NCBI GenBank assembly: GCA_965231765.1
Contig: OZ246887.1
Coordinates: forward strand, 3,038,001 to 3,102,000
From: JAAXHF01 sp963665955
GTDB lineage: Bacteria > Desulfobacterota > Binatia > Bin18
Length of the DNA: 64,000 nucleotides
Direction: 5' to 3'
The first letter of the stretch is position 1, and each line of letters begins with the position of its first letter. The notes under the pieces were generated by a model, which saw only the letters and a program-made list of their open reading frames with translations, was not told where the DNA came from and ran no database searches. The translations under genes and the position numbers were made by a program. Shown piece by piece: positions 7,166 through 16,277 of this stretch.

Positions 7166-9322
7166 ATGACGCAATCTTCTCTTAGCCGGCTTCTCATCCT
7201 TCTCATACCGGTCCTGACTGTGTGTCTACTGAGCACGCCAACTCAGGCTGAAACGCCGACATTGGTGGCCACCCTGACTGCTGAGCAGATCAGCATTGAT
7301 GGCATCCTGCAGGAAGCGGCCTGGCAGTCTGCTCAGCCCATCAATACCCTCCGCCAGCGTGAGCCGGATGAAGGTGCACCAGCCTCTGAGCGGACTGAGG
7401 TACGCGTGCTGTACTCCCACAGCCAGTTGTATGTGGGGGTGACTTGCTTTGATTCTGATCCGGATGCGATTGTTGCCTCGCGGTTTGATCGGGATGCCAA
7501 CCTGGATGCCGATGACCGCCTCACCCTCCTGTTTGATACCTTCCATGACCGTCGCAATGCGTTTGTCTTTCAAGTCAATGCAGTTGGGGCCCGTTTTGAC
7601 CAAATCATCTCTGATGAAGGGCAAGATCTGAATCCGGATTGGAATGGGATTTGGTACGCCAAGACCCAGATCGTAGATAATGGCTGGACGGCAGAGTTCG
7701 CCATTCCGTTTCAGACCCTGAGCTTTGCCCCGGATCGGACCGTCTGGGGGTTTAATATTCAACGCATCCTGAAACGCAACAATGAAGAGGCCGTCTGGTC
7801 CGGCTATCGGCAGAATCTCGACTTTTTTCGAATCTCTGAGGCCGGGACGCTGACTGGCCTGCATGACATTCACCAAGGCATTGGACTTGATGTTTCGCCC
7901 TTTGTCGCGGCTGTCCCCAGACGCAGTGCCACAAACTTTCAGCCGGGGCTGAATGCCTTCTACAAACTGACGCCAGGGTTGACCCTCAGTGCGACGCTGA
8001 ACACGGACTTCGGGGAAACAGCGGTCGATGACTCACAGGTCAATCTGACCCGCTTTTCGCTCTTTTTTCCCGAGAAGCGGCAGTTCTTTTTAGAAGACGC
8101 GGGCAACTTTTCTGTCGATGATCTGACCACGACATCTGAGCCTCGCGTTCTCATTCCCTTCTTTAGCCGCCGGATTGGCATCGACGCCGACGGGAAGAGC
8201 GTTGATATCGTAGGCGGAGCAAAACTGAGCGGCCGGACTGGTCGCTACCGCCTAGGCATGATGAGTGCCCACGCCCAAAATCGGGGCTCGGTCGCAGGCG
8301 AGAATTTTAGTGTGATTCGGGTCAAACGAGATTTATTCACCAAATCATCGATTGGATTTATTGCCACCCGCCGTACGCCAGAACGCGGGCAGGCAACCGG
8401 TTTGGCTGGCGGCGACTTTCGCTATAGCACGTCTGAGCTGTGGGGGAATAAGAATCTCTCGTGGTCGGCGTTTGGCATGAAAAGTTTCATTCCAGGAGCA
8501 ACAAAAGATATGGCCTGGGGCACGGTTTTCAGTATGCCGAACGACACCTGGGAGATCATGACCTCGTACCATGAGCTGCAAGAAGATTTTGATGCGACGA
8601 TGGGTTTTATCCGTCGGAATGGTATTCGCCGTTTTCGGTGGTCGGTGCTGGCCGCTCCCCGCCCTCAACGCTGGGGAACTCGCCAAATCTCGTGCGGTTC
8701 GCGTGGTGCCTATGTTGCCGATCCTGATACAAACGCACTCCTGAGCCGCTTTATTGGCTTTCCCTGCTCGTGGCGTTTCAACAGTGGAGATATGATCAAC
8801 CTCTTTACCTTTGGTGCCTTTCAACGCCTGGTCGAAGATTTTGAGATCAGCGACGGGGTGACTCTTCTCCCCGGCAGCTATCGCTACCGCCGCTACCGCG
8901 CAGAATTTCAAAGCGCTGATAAGCGCCCCGTGGTGCTGTATCTCCGCTACGAGTGGGGGGATTTTTATAGTGGTAAGCGGGACGACTGGACGGCGCGAGT
9001 CGAGTTTCGGCCTGGTCCGTACGTCTTTTTCAGTGGCCAGTATCAGCAAAATGATGTCCGCTTGCCAGAGGGAAATTTTATCGTGCGGCTGATACGTGGT
9101 CAGTTGAGCTTGGCCTTGAATCCGGATTTGTCCTGGCTGGGCCTGGTCCAGTACGACACCGTCTCAGATATTCTGAGCCTCAATACCCGACTGCGCTGGA
9201 TTATTGAACCCGGCAATGATTTTTTCATTATCTACAATCACAATTGGTTGGTGCGGAGTGACATCTTCCATTCAGAGCTACGCGAGGGGCGGATAAAAGT
9301 CCGCTATACGTACCGATTTTGA
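7166..9322 (+). CDS. CBM9-like/DUF5916 outer-membrane beta-barrel protein, copy 1
   Basis: A 718-residue exported protein. The signal peptide ends near TPTQA-ETP. Residues about 35-220 resemble the carbohydrate-binding module 9-like domain seen at the start of DUF5916 proteins (ISIDGILQEAAW, then VGVTCFDSDP and FDRDANLDADDR). The rest alternates aromatic strands typical of a beta-barrel and ends with phenylalanine (KVRYTYRF), the usual signal for BAM-mediated insertion. Ligand and function are unknown; family members are commonly annotated near polymer-use or uptake genes. A close paralogue follows immediately, so this is a tandem duplication. Start chosen at the ATG leading the signal peptide. 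Confidence 0.85.
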   Translation: MTQSSLSRLLILLIPVLTVCLLSTPTQAETPTLVATLTAEQISIDGILQEAAWQSAQPINTLRQREPDEGAPASERTEVRVLYSHSQLYVGVTCFDSDPDAIVASRFDRDANLDADDRLTLLFDTFHDRRNAFVFQVNAVGARFDQIISDEGQDLNPDWNGIWYAKTQIVDNGWTAEFAIPFQTLSFAPDRTVWGFNIQRILKRNNEEAVWSGYRQNLDFFRISEAGTLTGLHDIHQGIGLDVSPFVAAVPRRSATNFQPGLNAFYKLTPGLTLSATLNTDFGETAVDDSQVNLTRFSLFFPEKRQFFLEDAGNFSVDDLTTTSEPRVLIPFFSRRIGIDADGKSVDIVGGAKLSGRTGRYRLGMMSAHAQNRGSVAGENFSVIRVKRDLFTKSSIGFIATRRTPERGQATGLAGGDFRYSTSELWGNKNLSWSAFGMKSFIPGATKDMAWGTVFSMPNDTWEIMTSYHELQEDFDATMGFIRRNGIRRFRWSVLAAPRPQRWGTRQISCGSRGAYVADPDTNALLSRFIGFPCSWRFNSGDMINLFTFGAFQRLVEDFEISDGVTLLPGSYRYRRYRAEFQSADKRPVVLYLRYEWGDFYSGKRDDWTARVEFRPGPYVFFSGQYQQNDVRLPEGNFIVRLIRGQLSLALNPDLSWLGLVQYDTVSDILSLNTRLRWIIEPGNDFFIIYNHNWLVRSDIFHSELREGRIKVRYTYRF

Positions 9323-9444
9323 GTGCGGTGGCAGATGCCATTTCTTTCTTCTGATTTTTTCTTTGCATGGGAACACACCTTGATTCTCTTTGCGTTGGAT
9401 ATCGGGCATCATGCTGCGTCATGGATGTATGTGGGGAAAGTGGT

Positions 9445-11592
9445 ATGCTCTCTTTTTTTTCTTGGTCGCGAGTGGCGCTGGGCGCCCTGCTGTGCTTCAT
9501 AAGCCTGCCCGCGCAGGCAGCCCCTGCGACGTTAACAGCTGTCACGACGACTGAGCTGATTACTATTGATGGGGTTCTGAACGAATCTGCCTGGCAGCAG
9601 GCCCACGTGATCGATGCGCTCCGCCAACGCGAGCCCGTCGAGGGCGAGCCGGCTTCTGAACCAACCACCGTCCGGGTCTTGTACTCCCCGACTCATCTAT
9701 ACATTGGCGTGACCTGTTTTGACTCTGATCCGCAAGCCATTGTGGCGACCCGGCTTGATCGGGATGCCAACCTGGATGCTGACGACCGGATCAGCCTCCT
9801 GTTCGACACGTTTCACGATCGTCGGAATGCCTTTATCTTCCAGGTCAATGCAGTCGGTGCCCGGTTCGATCAGATCATCTCGGACGAGGGCCAGGATCGA
9901 AATCCGAATTGGAACGGTATTTGGTATGCGCGGACGCAGATTACAGACCAAGGCTGGACGGCAGAATTTTCGATTCCGTTTCAGACGCTGAACTTTAGGC
10001 CCGAACAAGAGACCTGGGGCTTTAATATCCAGCGTATTATTAAACGCCGTAACGAGGAGGCGGTCTGGGCTGGCTATCGGCAGAACCTTGACTTTTTCCG
10101 GGTATCTGAGGCAGGCACTTTATCGGGGCTCACCGGACTGTCTCAAGGGCTGGGGATCGATGTTGTTCCTTCCTGGTCGATTGTTCCCAGGCGGAGTGCC
10201 ACCAACTTTCAGCCGGCGTTCGATGTTTTTTATAAGCTGACTCCAAGTCTGACCCTCAGCCTGACCCTGAATACCGATTTTGGTGAAACCGAGGTTGATG
10301 ATGCGCAGGTCAACTTGAGCCGCTTTTCGCTCTTTTTTCCGGAAAAACGCCAGTTTTTTCTTGAAGACGCCGGGAATTTTGCCGTTGATGGCCTGACCTC
10401 AACGTCGGGGCCTTTGGTCATTATTCCTTTTTTTAGTCGCCGCATTGGCATTTCCGACGATGGCAAAACGGTCGATATCGTCGGCGGCGGAAAGTTAAGT
10501 GGCCGTGCGGGACCATATCGTATCGGAATGATGAGCGTGCAAACGCAAAATCGTGGCCGCGTACCAGGCGAAAATTTCAGTATTATCCGGGTCAAACGTA
10601 ATATTTTGGCCAAATCCTCAATTGGTTTTGTTGCCACGCGGCGGACGCCTGAACGGGACACAGCGACCGGATTGGCAGGCCCTGACTTCCGCTATAGTAC
10701 ATCTGAATTGTGGGGTGATAAAAATCTCGAATTTTCGTCCTTTTTCCTCAAGAGTTTTATTCCCGGTTCAACCAAAAATCTGGCCTGGGGCAGTCAAATA
10801 AGCTTGCCGAACGATACCTGGAGAATCTTCGGCACCTACCGAGAGGTCCAAGAAGACTTTGACGCGACCATGGGTTTTGTGCCGCGCAACGGCATCCGGC
10901 GTTTTGGCTGGTTTCTGCAATACGCCCCACGGCCCGACCTGTGGCAGACCCGTCAGGTGAGCTGCGCCTTTGATGGCAATTATTTTGCCGATCCCGATAC
11001 GGGTACCTTACTCACCCGGAATGTCAATTTTCCGTGTGACTGGCGTTTTGATAGTGGAGATATTATCCGTTTCCGGACGATCGAGACGTTTGAGCGGCTG
11101 CGGAACACTTTCAAGATCAGTGATGGGGTGACCATCCCGCCAGGCGATTATATATTCCGCCGTCAGCGAGTTGAATTTGATAGCGCGGATAAACGCAAGA
11201 TCGGCCTGTTTCTCAGCTACCAATGGGGGCATTTTTTCACAGGCCGACGTGATGACTGGATTGCTCGGTTAGAATTTCGGCCCGGACCCTATGTCTTTTT
11301 TAGTGGGGAATACCAGCAGAATGATGTCCGCTTAGCGTGGGGAAACTTCGCCGTCCGCTTAGTCCGTGCCCGCCTCAACCTGGCGCTCAACCCAGACCTG
11401 TCATGGTTTGCGTTTGGACAGTATGATACCGTCTCAGACACGCTCGGAATGAATACGCAGTTGCGGTGGATTATTGAGCCGGGCAATGAGTTCTTTATTA
11501 TTTATAATCACAACTTGCTCATTCGGGACGGCGATATTCACTCGACTATTCGTGAAGGGCGGGTCAAGATGCGCTATACGTATCGGTTTTAG
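9445..11592 (+). CDS. CBM9-like/DUF5916 outer-membrane beta-barrel protein, copy 2
   Basis: A 715-residue paralogue of the preceding gene with the same order of signal peptide (MLSFFSWSRVALGALLCF to AQA), CBM9-like domain and beta-barrel ending KMRYTYRF. I start it at 9445, where GGGGAAAG lies five bases upstream and the signal peptide is proper; an in-frame ATG at 9367 would add 26 residues that do not look like a signal. Long stretches are nearly identical to copy 1 at the protein level (for example NAVGARFDQIISDEGQD), while the barrel loops differ. The differences suggest divergence toward another ligand, but this is an inference. Confidence 0.85.
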   Translation: MLSFFSWSRVALGALLCFISLPAQAAPATLTAVTTTELITIDGVLNESAWQQAHVIDALRQREPVEGEPASEPTTVRVLYSPTHLYIGVTCFDSDPQAIVATRLDRDANLDADDRISLLFDTFHDRRNAFIFQVNAVGARFDQIISDEGQDRNPNWNGIWYARTQITDQGWTAEFSIPFQTLNFRPEQETWGFNIQRIIKRRNEEAVWAGYRQNLDFFRVSEAGTLSGLTGLSQGLGIDVVPSWSIVPRRSATNFQPAFDVFYKLTPSLTLSLTLNTDFGETEVDDAQVNLSRFSLFFPEKRQFFLEDAGNFAVDGLTSTSGPLVIIPFFSRRIGISDDGKTVDIVGGGKLSGRAGPYRIGMMSVQTQNRGRVPGENFSIIRVKRNILAKSSIGFVATRRTPERDTATGLAGPDFRYSTSELWGDKNLEFSSFFLKSFIPGSTKNLAWGSQISLPNDTWRIFGTYREVQEDFDATMGFVPRNGIRRFGWFLQYAPRPDLWQTRQVSCAFDGNYFADPDTGTLLTRNVNFPCDWRFDSGDIIRFRTIETFERLRNTFKISDGVTIPPGDYIFRRQRVEFDSADKRKIGLFLSYQWGHFFTGRRDDWIARLEFRPGPYVFFSGEYQQNDVRLAWGNFAVRLVRARLNLALNPDLSWFAFGQYDTVSDTLGMNTQLRWIIEPGNEFFIIYNHNLLIRDGDIHSTIREGRVKMRYTYRF

Positions 11593-11640
11593 GCCGGCTT
11601 TGCAGGACGAACGGATTCGTTCATTCTGGCTGAGGTATAG

Positions 11641-13008
11641 CTACCTCGACAAAAGCACCGGCATTTGCAAAAAAGTGAAAACTTTCTCCCGGACTGCCGT
11701 GTCATTATAGATCTGTGAATGGGCGGCTTGACTGGTATGTTCGGCCAGGTTTTCGAACGCCTGTCGAAAGGCCGCCGGCAATTGGGCAGACTCAGTACTG
11801 ACCGTCTGGTCACCATCGGCAAATAACAGACTGTGTGACTGATCAGGAAAATGATGGATAAACGGATCTTTCCGGAAGATGAGACAGTTCAGGGCGTCTG
11901 CCGATGCCGTGGTATCGGCCAGCAAAACAGCCCGGACGAGGGTTTTGTGGGACGTGGCGAACACGTACAGCATGCGCGGCTGTTGCTGAGGCTTTTTCCG
12001 CACAGGCGCGTGCAACCGTTCAGCCAGCACTTTGCTCCGCTCCAAAGCATTGCGGACAAAGCTGACTCTTTTGTCCATCGCTTCTTGTGATACCCCTGCA
12101 CCATTATTCAGAAAGCCCCAGCCATGTTTTTGCCACAGCCTGGTCTCAAAGAGAGTATACGACAGAGGCTGGAGTTCGTGATCGAGCAGCACCGGCGTAT
12201 AGATCGGCAGCATCTCATAGCCCGCTCTGAAAGAGGCAAAAGCGTGAGCTTTAATCAGGCTCGTATTCAGACCAAACTTGGCTCCATGTTTCATGTTACG
12301 AAAAGCTGTCATTGAGCCTTTGAATGGCACGGTCGCCATGACGACCTTGTCGATAGACTCGGCTCCCTGCCAAGTCTCGGCAGCAGCTTCAGGTTCTTGC
12401 GCGCCATACCGCAAGTAATAGCTCGCAATGAGCCCACCCATGCTATGGGTGATTAAAGAGAGTGACCTTCCCTCTTGGCTGCTGAGAGCGTGGACTAGAG
12501 CAGCCAGCTTTTTGACTGCCTCGAAATAGCCCTCACGCCAATCGTAGCTAAAAAGGTGGACTTGGGTGTGTGGCCCAAGCCTGGCTCGCAATGTGTCAAT
12601 AAAATCGCCGTACACATCGACCGCAGCGGCATCAATGCCGGGAATGACAGGGATGCGATCCAGCACTGTGCTGGGCACAAGCTCTTGTGCTGCCGGTACC
12701 TCAAAGCCAATCCGAGCTGCCGTCTTTGAGCCGAACAACGCCTGGCTTGCCGATATCCAGACCGTCTTGCCATCGCTGGCTTGTGCCAGTCGGGTGCCAT
12801 AAAAACCGGGGATAAAGATCACGTGGGATGCAGATTGATGTACCATAAGCTGTTCGGGAGACTGTATAGGCGCGAAAGGGGAACAGGCACTACTGACGCT
12901 GAGGAACACGAGCCACAGGCCGGGTGAGAGTGTTGCTTGTCGCGTGTTTCGCTGCCGCCAACATTTCAAGCTCAAACCGCTGGCCCCCTGTCCAGGTATA
13001 TGTAGCAT
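11641..13008 (-). CDS. LCAT-like alpha/beta-hydrolase lipoprotein
   Basis: A ~455-residue alpha/beta hydrolase resembling lecithin:cholesterol acyltransferase-type lipases. After a basic start, the hydrophobic stretch LWLVFLSVSSAC ends in a lipobox-like cysteine, suggesting a lipoprotein anchored after export. HVIFIPGFYGTRL provides the oxyanion region, FSYDWREGYFEA is characteristic of LCAT-type enzymes, and THSMGGLIASYYLRYG holds the nucleophile serine (GxSxG-like HSMGG). The later aspartate and histidine are likely in FADGDQTVS and nearby. It probably acts on lipids or acyl esters in the envelope. The start at 13008 is chosen because the longer form only adds residues before the signal; there is no strong ribosome site. 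Confidence 0.75.
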   Translation of the reverse strand: MLHIPGQGASGLSLKCWRQRNTRQATLSPGLWLVFLSVSSACSPFAPIQSPEQLMVHQSASHVIFIPGFYGTRLAQASDGKTVWISASQALFGSKTAARIGFEVPAAQELVPSTVLDRIPVIPGIDAAAVDVYGDFIDTLRARLGPHTQVHLFSYDWREGYFEAVKKLAALVHALSSQEGRSLSLITHSMGGLIASYYLRYGAQEPEAAAETWQGAESIDKVVMATVPFKGSMTAFRNMKHGAKFGLNTSLIKAHAFASFRAGYEMLPIYTPVLLDHELQPLSYTLFETRLWQKHGWGFLNNGAGVSQEAMDKRVSFVRNALERSKVLAERLHAPVRKKPQQQPRMLYVFATSHKTLVRAVLLADTTASADALNCLIFRKDPFIHHFPDQSHSLLFADGDQTVSTESAQLPAAFRQAFENLAEHTSQAAHSQIYNDTAVREKVFTFLQMPVLLSR

Positions 13009-13092
13009 GGCTTCATACGTTCTTGACAATACCGATCCGGTCAATGACAACTGGACAGCTGAAACCGCCATGAACACGAAAAGGGAGTGCTT

Positions 13093-13938
13093 ATGTCCTC
13101 ACCTCAATCAGATTCCACAGCTGCTGCCTTCGACCTGCGTATTTTTTCCTACTTGCCTAACCCTCGGATCTGGAAAGCGACCATCGCTGCCCGGCTATGC
13201 GGCGTACACATAGACATTCGAGGCAGTAAACCACAGGATTTACAGAGCTGGTTGTGGGACTTTGATGCGCGGCCGCTGACTGACGAAGAACGCAGTGCTC
13301 CGCAGGATACCGAACGACAAGGTCGAACTGGTTTCAAAGGCCGTCTGTTTAAGACCGATGCGTTTCTGGCTGCCCACCCCTTTGGTACTGTGCCTGCGGC
13401 TTTTAGTCCTGACGGAAGCACCGGTATCTTCGAGTCAAACAGCATCATGCGGGCTGTCGGGCGTCTGGGGCAGGATCGCTACCCTGTGTATGGGACTGAT
13501 GCGTATTCTGCCGCTCGTATCGACAGTTTCCTTGACGCCAGTCTGGTGTTTGCCAGAGATTCACAGATCTATTTGCTGGCCCTCTCCAACGACTCAGTCA
13601 CGGCTGACATTCATGCCAGAGCAAAGGATTCCTTTGGCACGTATATGGCCGGTATTGAACGCGGGCTCCAGCCCGACCGTCAATTCTTAGTTGGCGCTGC
13701 TATTACCCTGGCAGACATCTGCTTTGTGGCGGAATTCACTCTGTTCTCAGTTGAAAAAGCGCAGCACGCAAAGCTGGCTGCCAAGGGGCTTCAAGGCATC
13801 GTCCATGACCGCATTCCGTCTGAGTTTCCGGCTGCGCTCGCTCATTATCACACGTTATGTGAGCATGAGGCGTTTGCTCCTGATGTTGCGCCGTATTTAG
13901 AGAAGATACACAAGAGGCTTGAAAGGGATGCGGGGTGA
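13093..13938 (+). CDS. Glutathione S-transferase-like protein
   Basis: A 281-residue protein with a thioredoxin-like N-terminal domain (RIFSYLPNPRIWKATIAARL, then AHPFGTVPAA with the cis-proline of the GST fold and FESNSIMRAV for glutathione contact) and an all-helical C-terminal domain (VGAAITLADICFVAEF matches the conserved N-capping box region). It would conjugate or transfer glutathione, or act as a related reductase. An unusual insertion of about 40 residues lies between the first helix and the cis-proline. The start is the ATG at 13093, six bases after AGGGAG; the GTG at 13087 is an alternative. Neighbours give no pathway. Confidence 0.78.
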   Translation: MSSPQSDSTAAAFDLRIFSYLPNPRIWKATIAARLCGVHIDIRGSKPQDLQSWLWDFDARPLTDEERSAPQDTERQGRTGFKGRLFKTDAFLAAHPFGTVPAAFSPDGSTGIFESNSIMRAVGRLGQDRYPVYGTDAYSAARIDSFLDASLVFARDSQIYLLALSNDSVTADIHARAKDSFGTYMAGIERGLQPDRQFLVGAAITLADICFVAEFTLFSVEKAQHAKLAAKGLQGIVHDRIPSEFPAALAHYHTLCEHEAFAPDVAPYLEKIHKRLERDAG

Positions 13939-14357
13939 GGTGGGTTGCAGCTGACTGTTTTCTCCCGCTGCACCGCTGCAATTCTGGGGAGCGTTTGTGT
14001 CCCTGCCCGCTCCGAGCCCGTAGGGTCCTTGGCAGCGCAGTCCGAGCGCGTATGCAAACGTTCCCCCATTCAGACAGACCACTGACAAAAATCCGCTCCT
14101 TATCAGATGAAACGACACGATTCTCGTGCGTCGGCTGCCTGGATACGTGCGGACCGGATGGCGTGTCCGTCCATGCCGCATGGTGCCGAGCCGGTCGTGA
14201 ATGTTATGCAGCGCCTCCCTCTGGCGTATGATGTATCTTTTGTGTAGGAACATACGGCGGTCGTGGTTCAGGCGTCGTGAGTCTTCTCCAATCGGGCGTC
14301 TCTACGCCATGCTGGGAAGTCTGGACCGCAGGGATATACGAGGAGGAAGCTGAACAG
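13939..14357. other. Gene-free stretch before the NCS2 permease gene
   Basis: About 420 bases without a supportable gene. Reading frames on either strand are short and of improbable composition. The 3' end holds the AGGAGGAAG ribosome site for the permease at 14338-14346. I see no clear promoter, terminator or repeat. Confidence 0.5.
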
Positions 14358-16112
14358 ATGGAAGCTAAGTCCGCTCACGTCAACCAGGATATTCGCTACG
14401 AGCCCGACGAGCGTCCTCCGCACGCGCTCTCCATTGGGCTCGGGTTGCAGTACGCCCTGCTCGCCGTCGCCGCCGTCGTGCTGATGCCGGTCATCATGAT
14501 CCGGGTCGCGGGCGGCAGTGAGGCCTATCTGTCATGGGCGGTGTTCGCCGCGCTCGTGATCAGCGGGATTACCACGGTGATCCAGGCCGTCCGCATCGGG
14601 CGCCTGGGCGCTGGTTATATCCTGCTCATGGGTAGTAGTGGTGCCTTTCTCGCCGTCTGTGTTTCGGCACTCGAGCGGGGCGGGCCGGGGCTGCTGGCGA
14701 GCCTGATCGTCATCTCGTCGCTGTGCCAATTCGCCCTGGCAACGAAGCTGTCATTGCTCCGGCGAGTCTTCACGCCAACCCTGGCTGGCACCGTGCTGAT
14801 GCTGATTCCGGTGACCATTGCCCCGCTCATCCTGGGCAAGCTGACCGACGTGCCCGAAGGAGCGTCGCCTGCAGCCGCGCCCGTCACCGCGGTTGTGACC
14901 CTGATGGTCATAGTCGCGATCTCGCTCCGCGCCTCCGGTGGGTGGCGGCTCTGGGCGCCGGCCATCGGGATAGTCGCGGGCAGCGTGACCGGCGGTTTGG
15001 CCTTCGGGATCTACGACACCCCGCGCGTCCTTGAGGCTTCCTGGGTTGGGTTGCCGGCGGCCGCGTGGCCTGGATTCGACCTCAGCTTCGGCCCGGACTT
15101 CTGGGCACTCCTGCCGGCGTTCGTATTAGTGACGCTCGTCGGCGCCATGGATACGCTCGGCGATAGCATTGCTATCCAACGGGTCTCGTGGCGCCGGCCG
15201 CGCGCCATCGACTTCCGGTCAATCCAGGGCGCGCTCGCCGCCGACGGCCTGGGCAATCTGCTCTCCGGCCTCGCCGGTACGGCTCCGAACTCGACGTATG
15301 CGATAGGCATCTCTATCACCGAGCTCACCGGGGTGGCTGCCCGTTCCGTCGGCGTGTGCGTCGGGATCATCTTCGCCGTGCTGGCGTTCCTACCGAAGTT
15401 TGTGGCCGTCATCATGGCAATACCAAGTCCAGTGGTGGCGGCCTACTTCATCGTGATAGTAGCGCTCCTCTTCATCTTCGGCATGAAGATACTCTTGCAC
15501 GACGGCCTCGACTATCGGAAGGGCCTCGTGACCGGTCTCGCGTTTTGGATCGGGACTGCGTTCCAGCTTGACTGGATCTTCCCGGAATACTTTCAGGGAC
15601 CGTGGAGCGAACTGCTTGGGAACGGTATGACCGTCGGCGGCTTCACGGTGATATTCCTGACGCTGTTCGTGGAGCTGACGGGGCCGCGGCGGCAGCGCAT
15701 CAGGATCGCGTTGACCGTCGATGCCTACCCGAAGATTGACGTGTTCCTGTCCGAGTTCGCCGCTCGCGAGGGCTGGAACGAAGAGCTGACCGATCGGCTC
15801 CGCGCAGTCGGCGAGGAGACGCTCCTCATCCTCATCCAGCAGAGAGAGGAAGGGACGGCGCACGATGGGCGGCACCTGCTGCTGATCGCGCACAGCGATG
15901 GCGATGCGGCCGATCTGGAGTTCATCGCCGCAACCGACGAGACGAACCTTGAGGATCAGATGGCGCTGCTCAGCGAACGGGCCGCAGATACGCCGATTGA
16001 GGAAGAGATTTCCCTTCGGCTGCTGAGCCATTACGCGTCGTCCGTGCGCCACCAGCAGTACCACGACACCGACGTGGTCACGGTCCGCGTGGGACCGCCC
16101 GTCTCTTTATGA
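14358..16112 (+). CDS. NCS2 (xanthine/uracil-type) permease with C-terminal soluble domain
   Basis: A 584-residue membrane protein of the SLC23/NCS2 nucleobase-ascorbate transporter type. About 12 hydrophobic segments span residues 25-455; VTLVGAMDTLGDSIAIQRVSW and GLAGTAPNSTYAIGISITE correspond to the substrate-binding TM8 and TM10 loops of the family. Unusually, about 130 soluble residues follow (starting RQRIRIALTVDAYPKIDVFL, then RLRAVGEETLLILI), resembling a histidine-kinase-like or anti-sigma-like ATPase fold at low confidence. I start at 14358, preceded by AGGAGGAAG; an upstream in-frame start would add 27 unlikely residues. Codons are visibly richer in G/C than neighbouring genes, suggesting transfer. 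Substrate not determinable. Confidence 0.85.
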   Translation: MEAKSAHVNQDIRYEPDERPPHALSIGLGLQYALLAVAAVVLMPVIMIRVAGGSEAYLSWAVFAALVISGITTVIQAVRIGRLGAGYILLMGSSGAFLAVCVSALERGGPGLLASLIVISSLCQFALATKLSLLRRVFTPTLAGTVLMLIPVTIAPLILGKLTDVPEGASPAAAPVTAVVTLMVIVAISLRASGGWRLWAPAIGIVAGSVTGGLAFGIYDTPRVLEASWVGLPAAAWPGFDLSFGPDFWALLPAFVLVTLVGAMDTLGDSIAIQRVSWRRPRAIDFRSIQGALAADGLGNLLSGLAGTAPNSTYAIGISITELTGVAARSVGVCVGIIFAVLAFLPKFVAVIMAIPSPVVAAYFIVIVALLFIFGMKILLHDGLDYRKGLVTGLAFWIGTAFQLDWIFPEYFQGPWSELLGNGMTVGGFTVIFLTLFVELTGPRRQRIRIALTVDAYPKIDVFLSEFAAREGWNEELTDRLRAVGEETLLILIQQREEGTAHDGRHLLLIAHSDGDAADLEFIAATDETNLEDQMALLSERAADTPIEEEISLRLLSHYASSVRHQQYHDTDVVTVRVGPPVSL

Positions 16113-16277
16113 ACCGAACCGCTGCGCCTCTCTTATCATTGAAGATTAAAAACTCGATCTACCAATTTTCGTGTGATTTTGCCGGCCGAGAAAACCGGAG
16201 TGTACCCGGTGTACATGAGGATTTGGAGCCGCCGAGCAACGCCGGTATTCCAAGCGCAGCAGGTTTTTCAACAACTG

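Noticed and set aside
8345..9049. Leftward 234-residue frame
   Set aside because: Antisense of the DUF5916 barrel and repeated in part at copy 2; no ribosome site.
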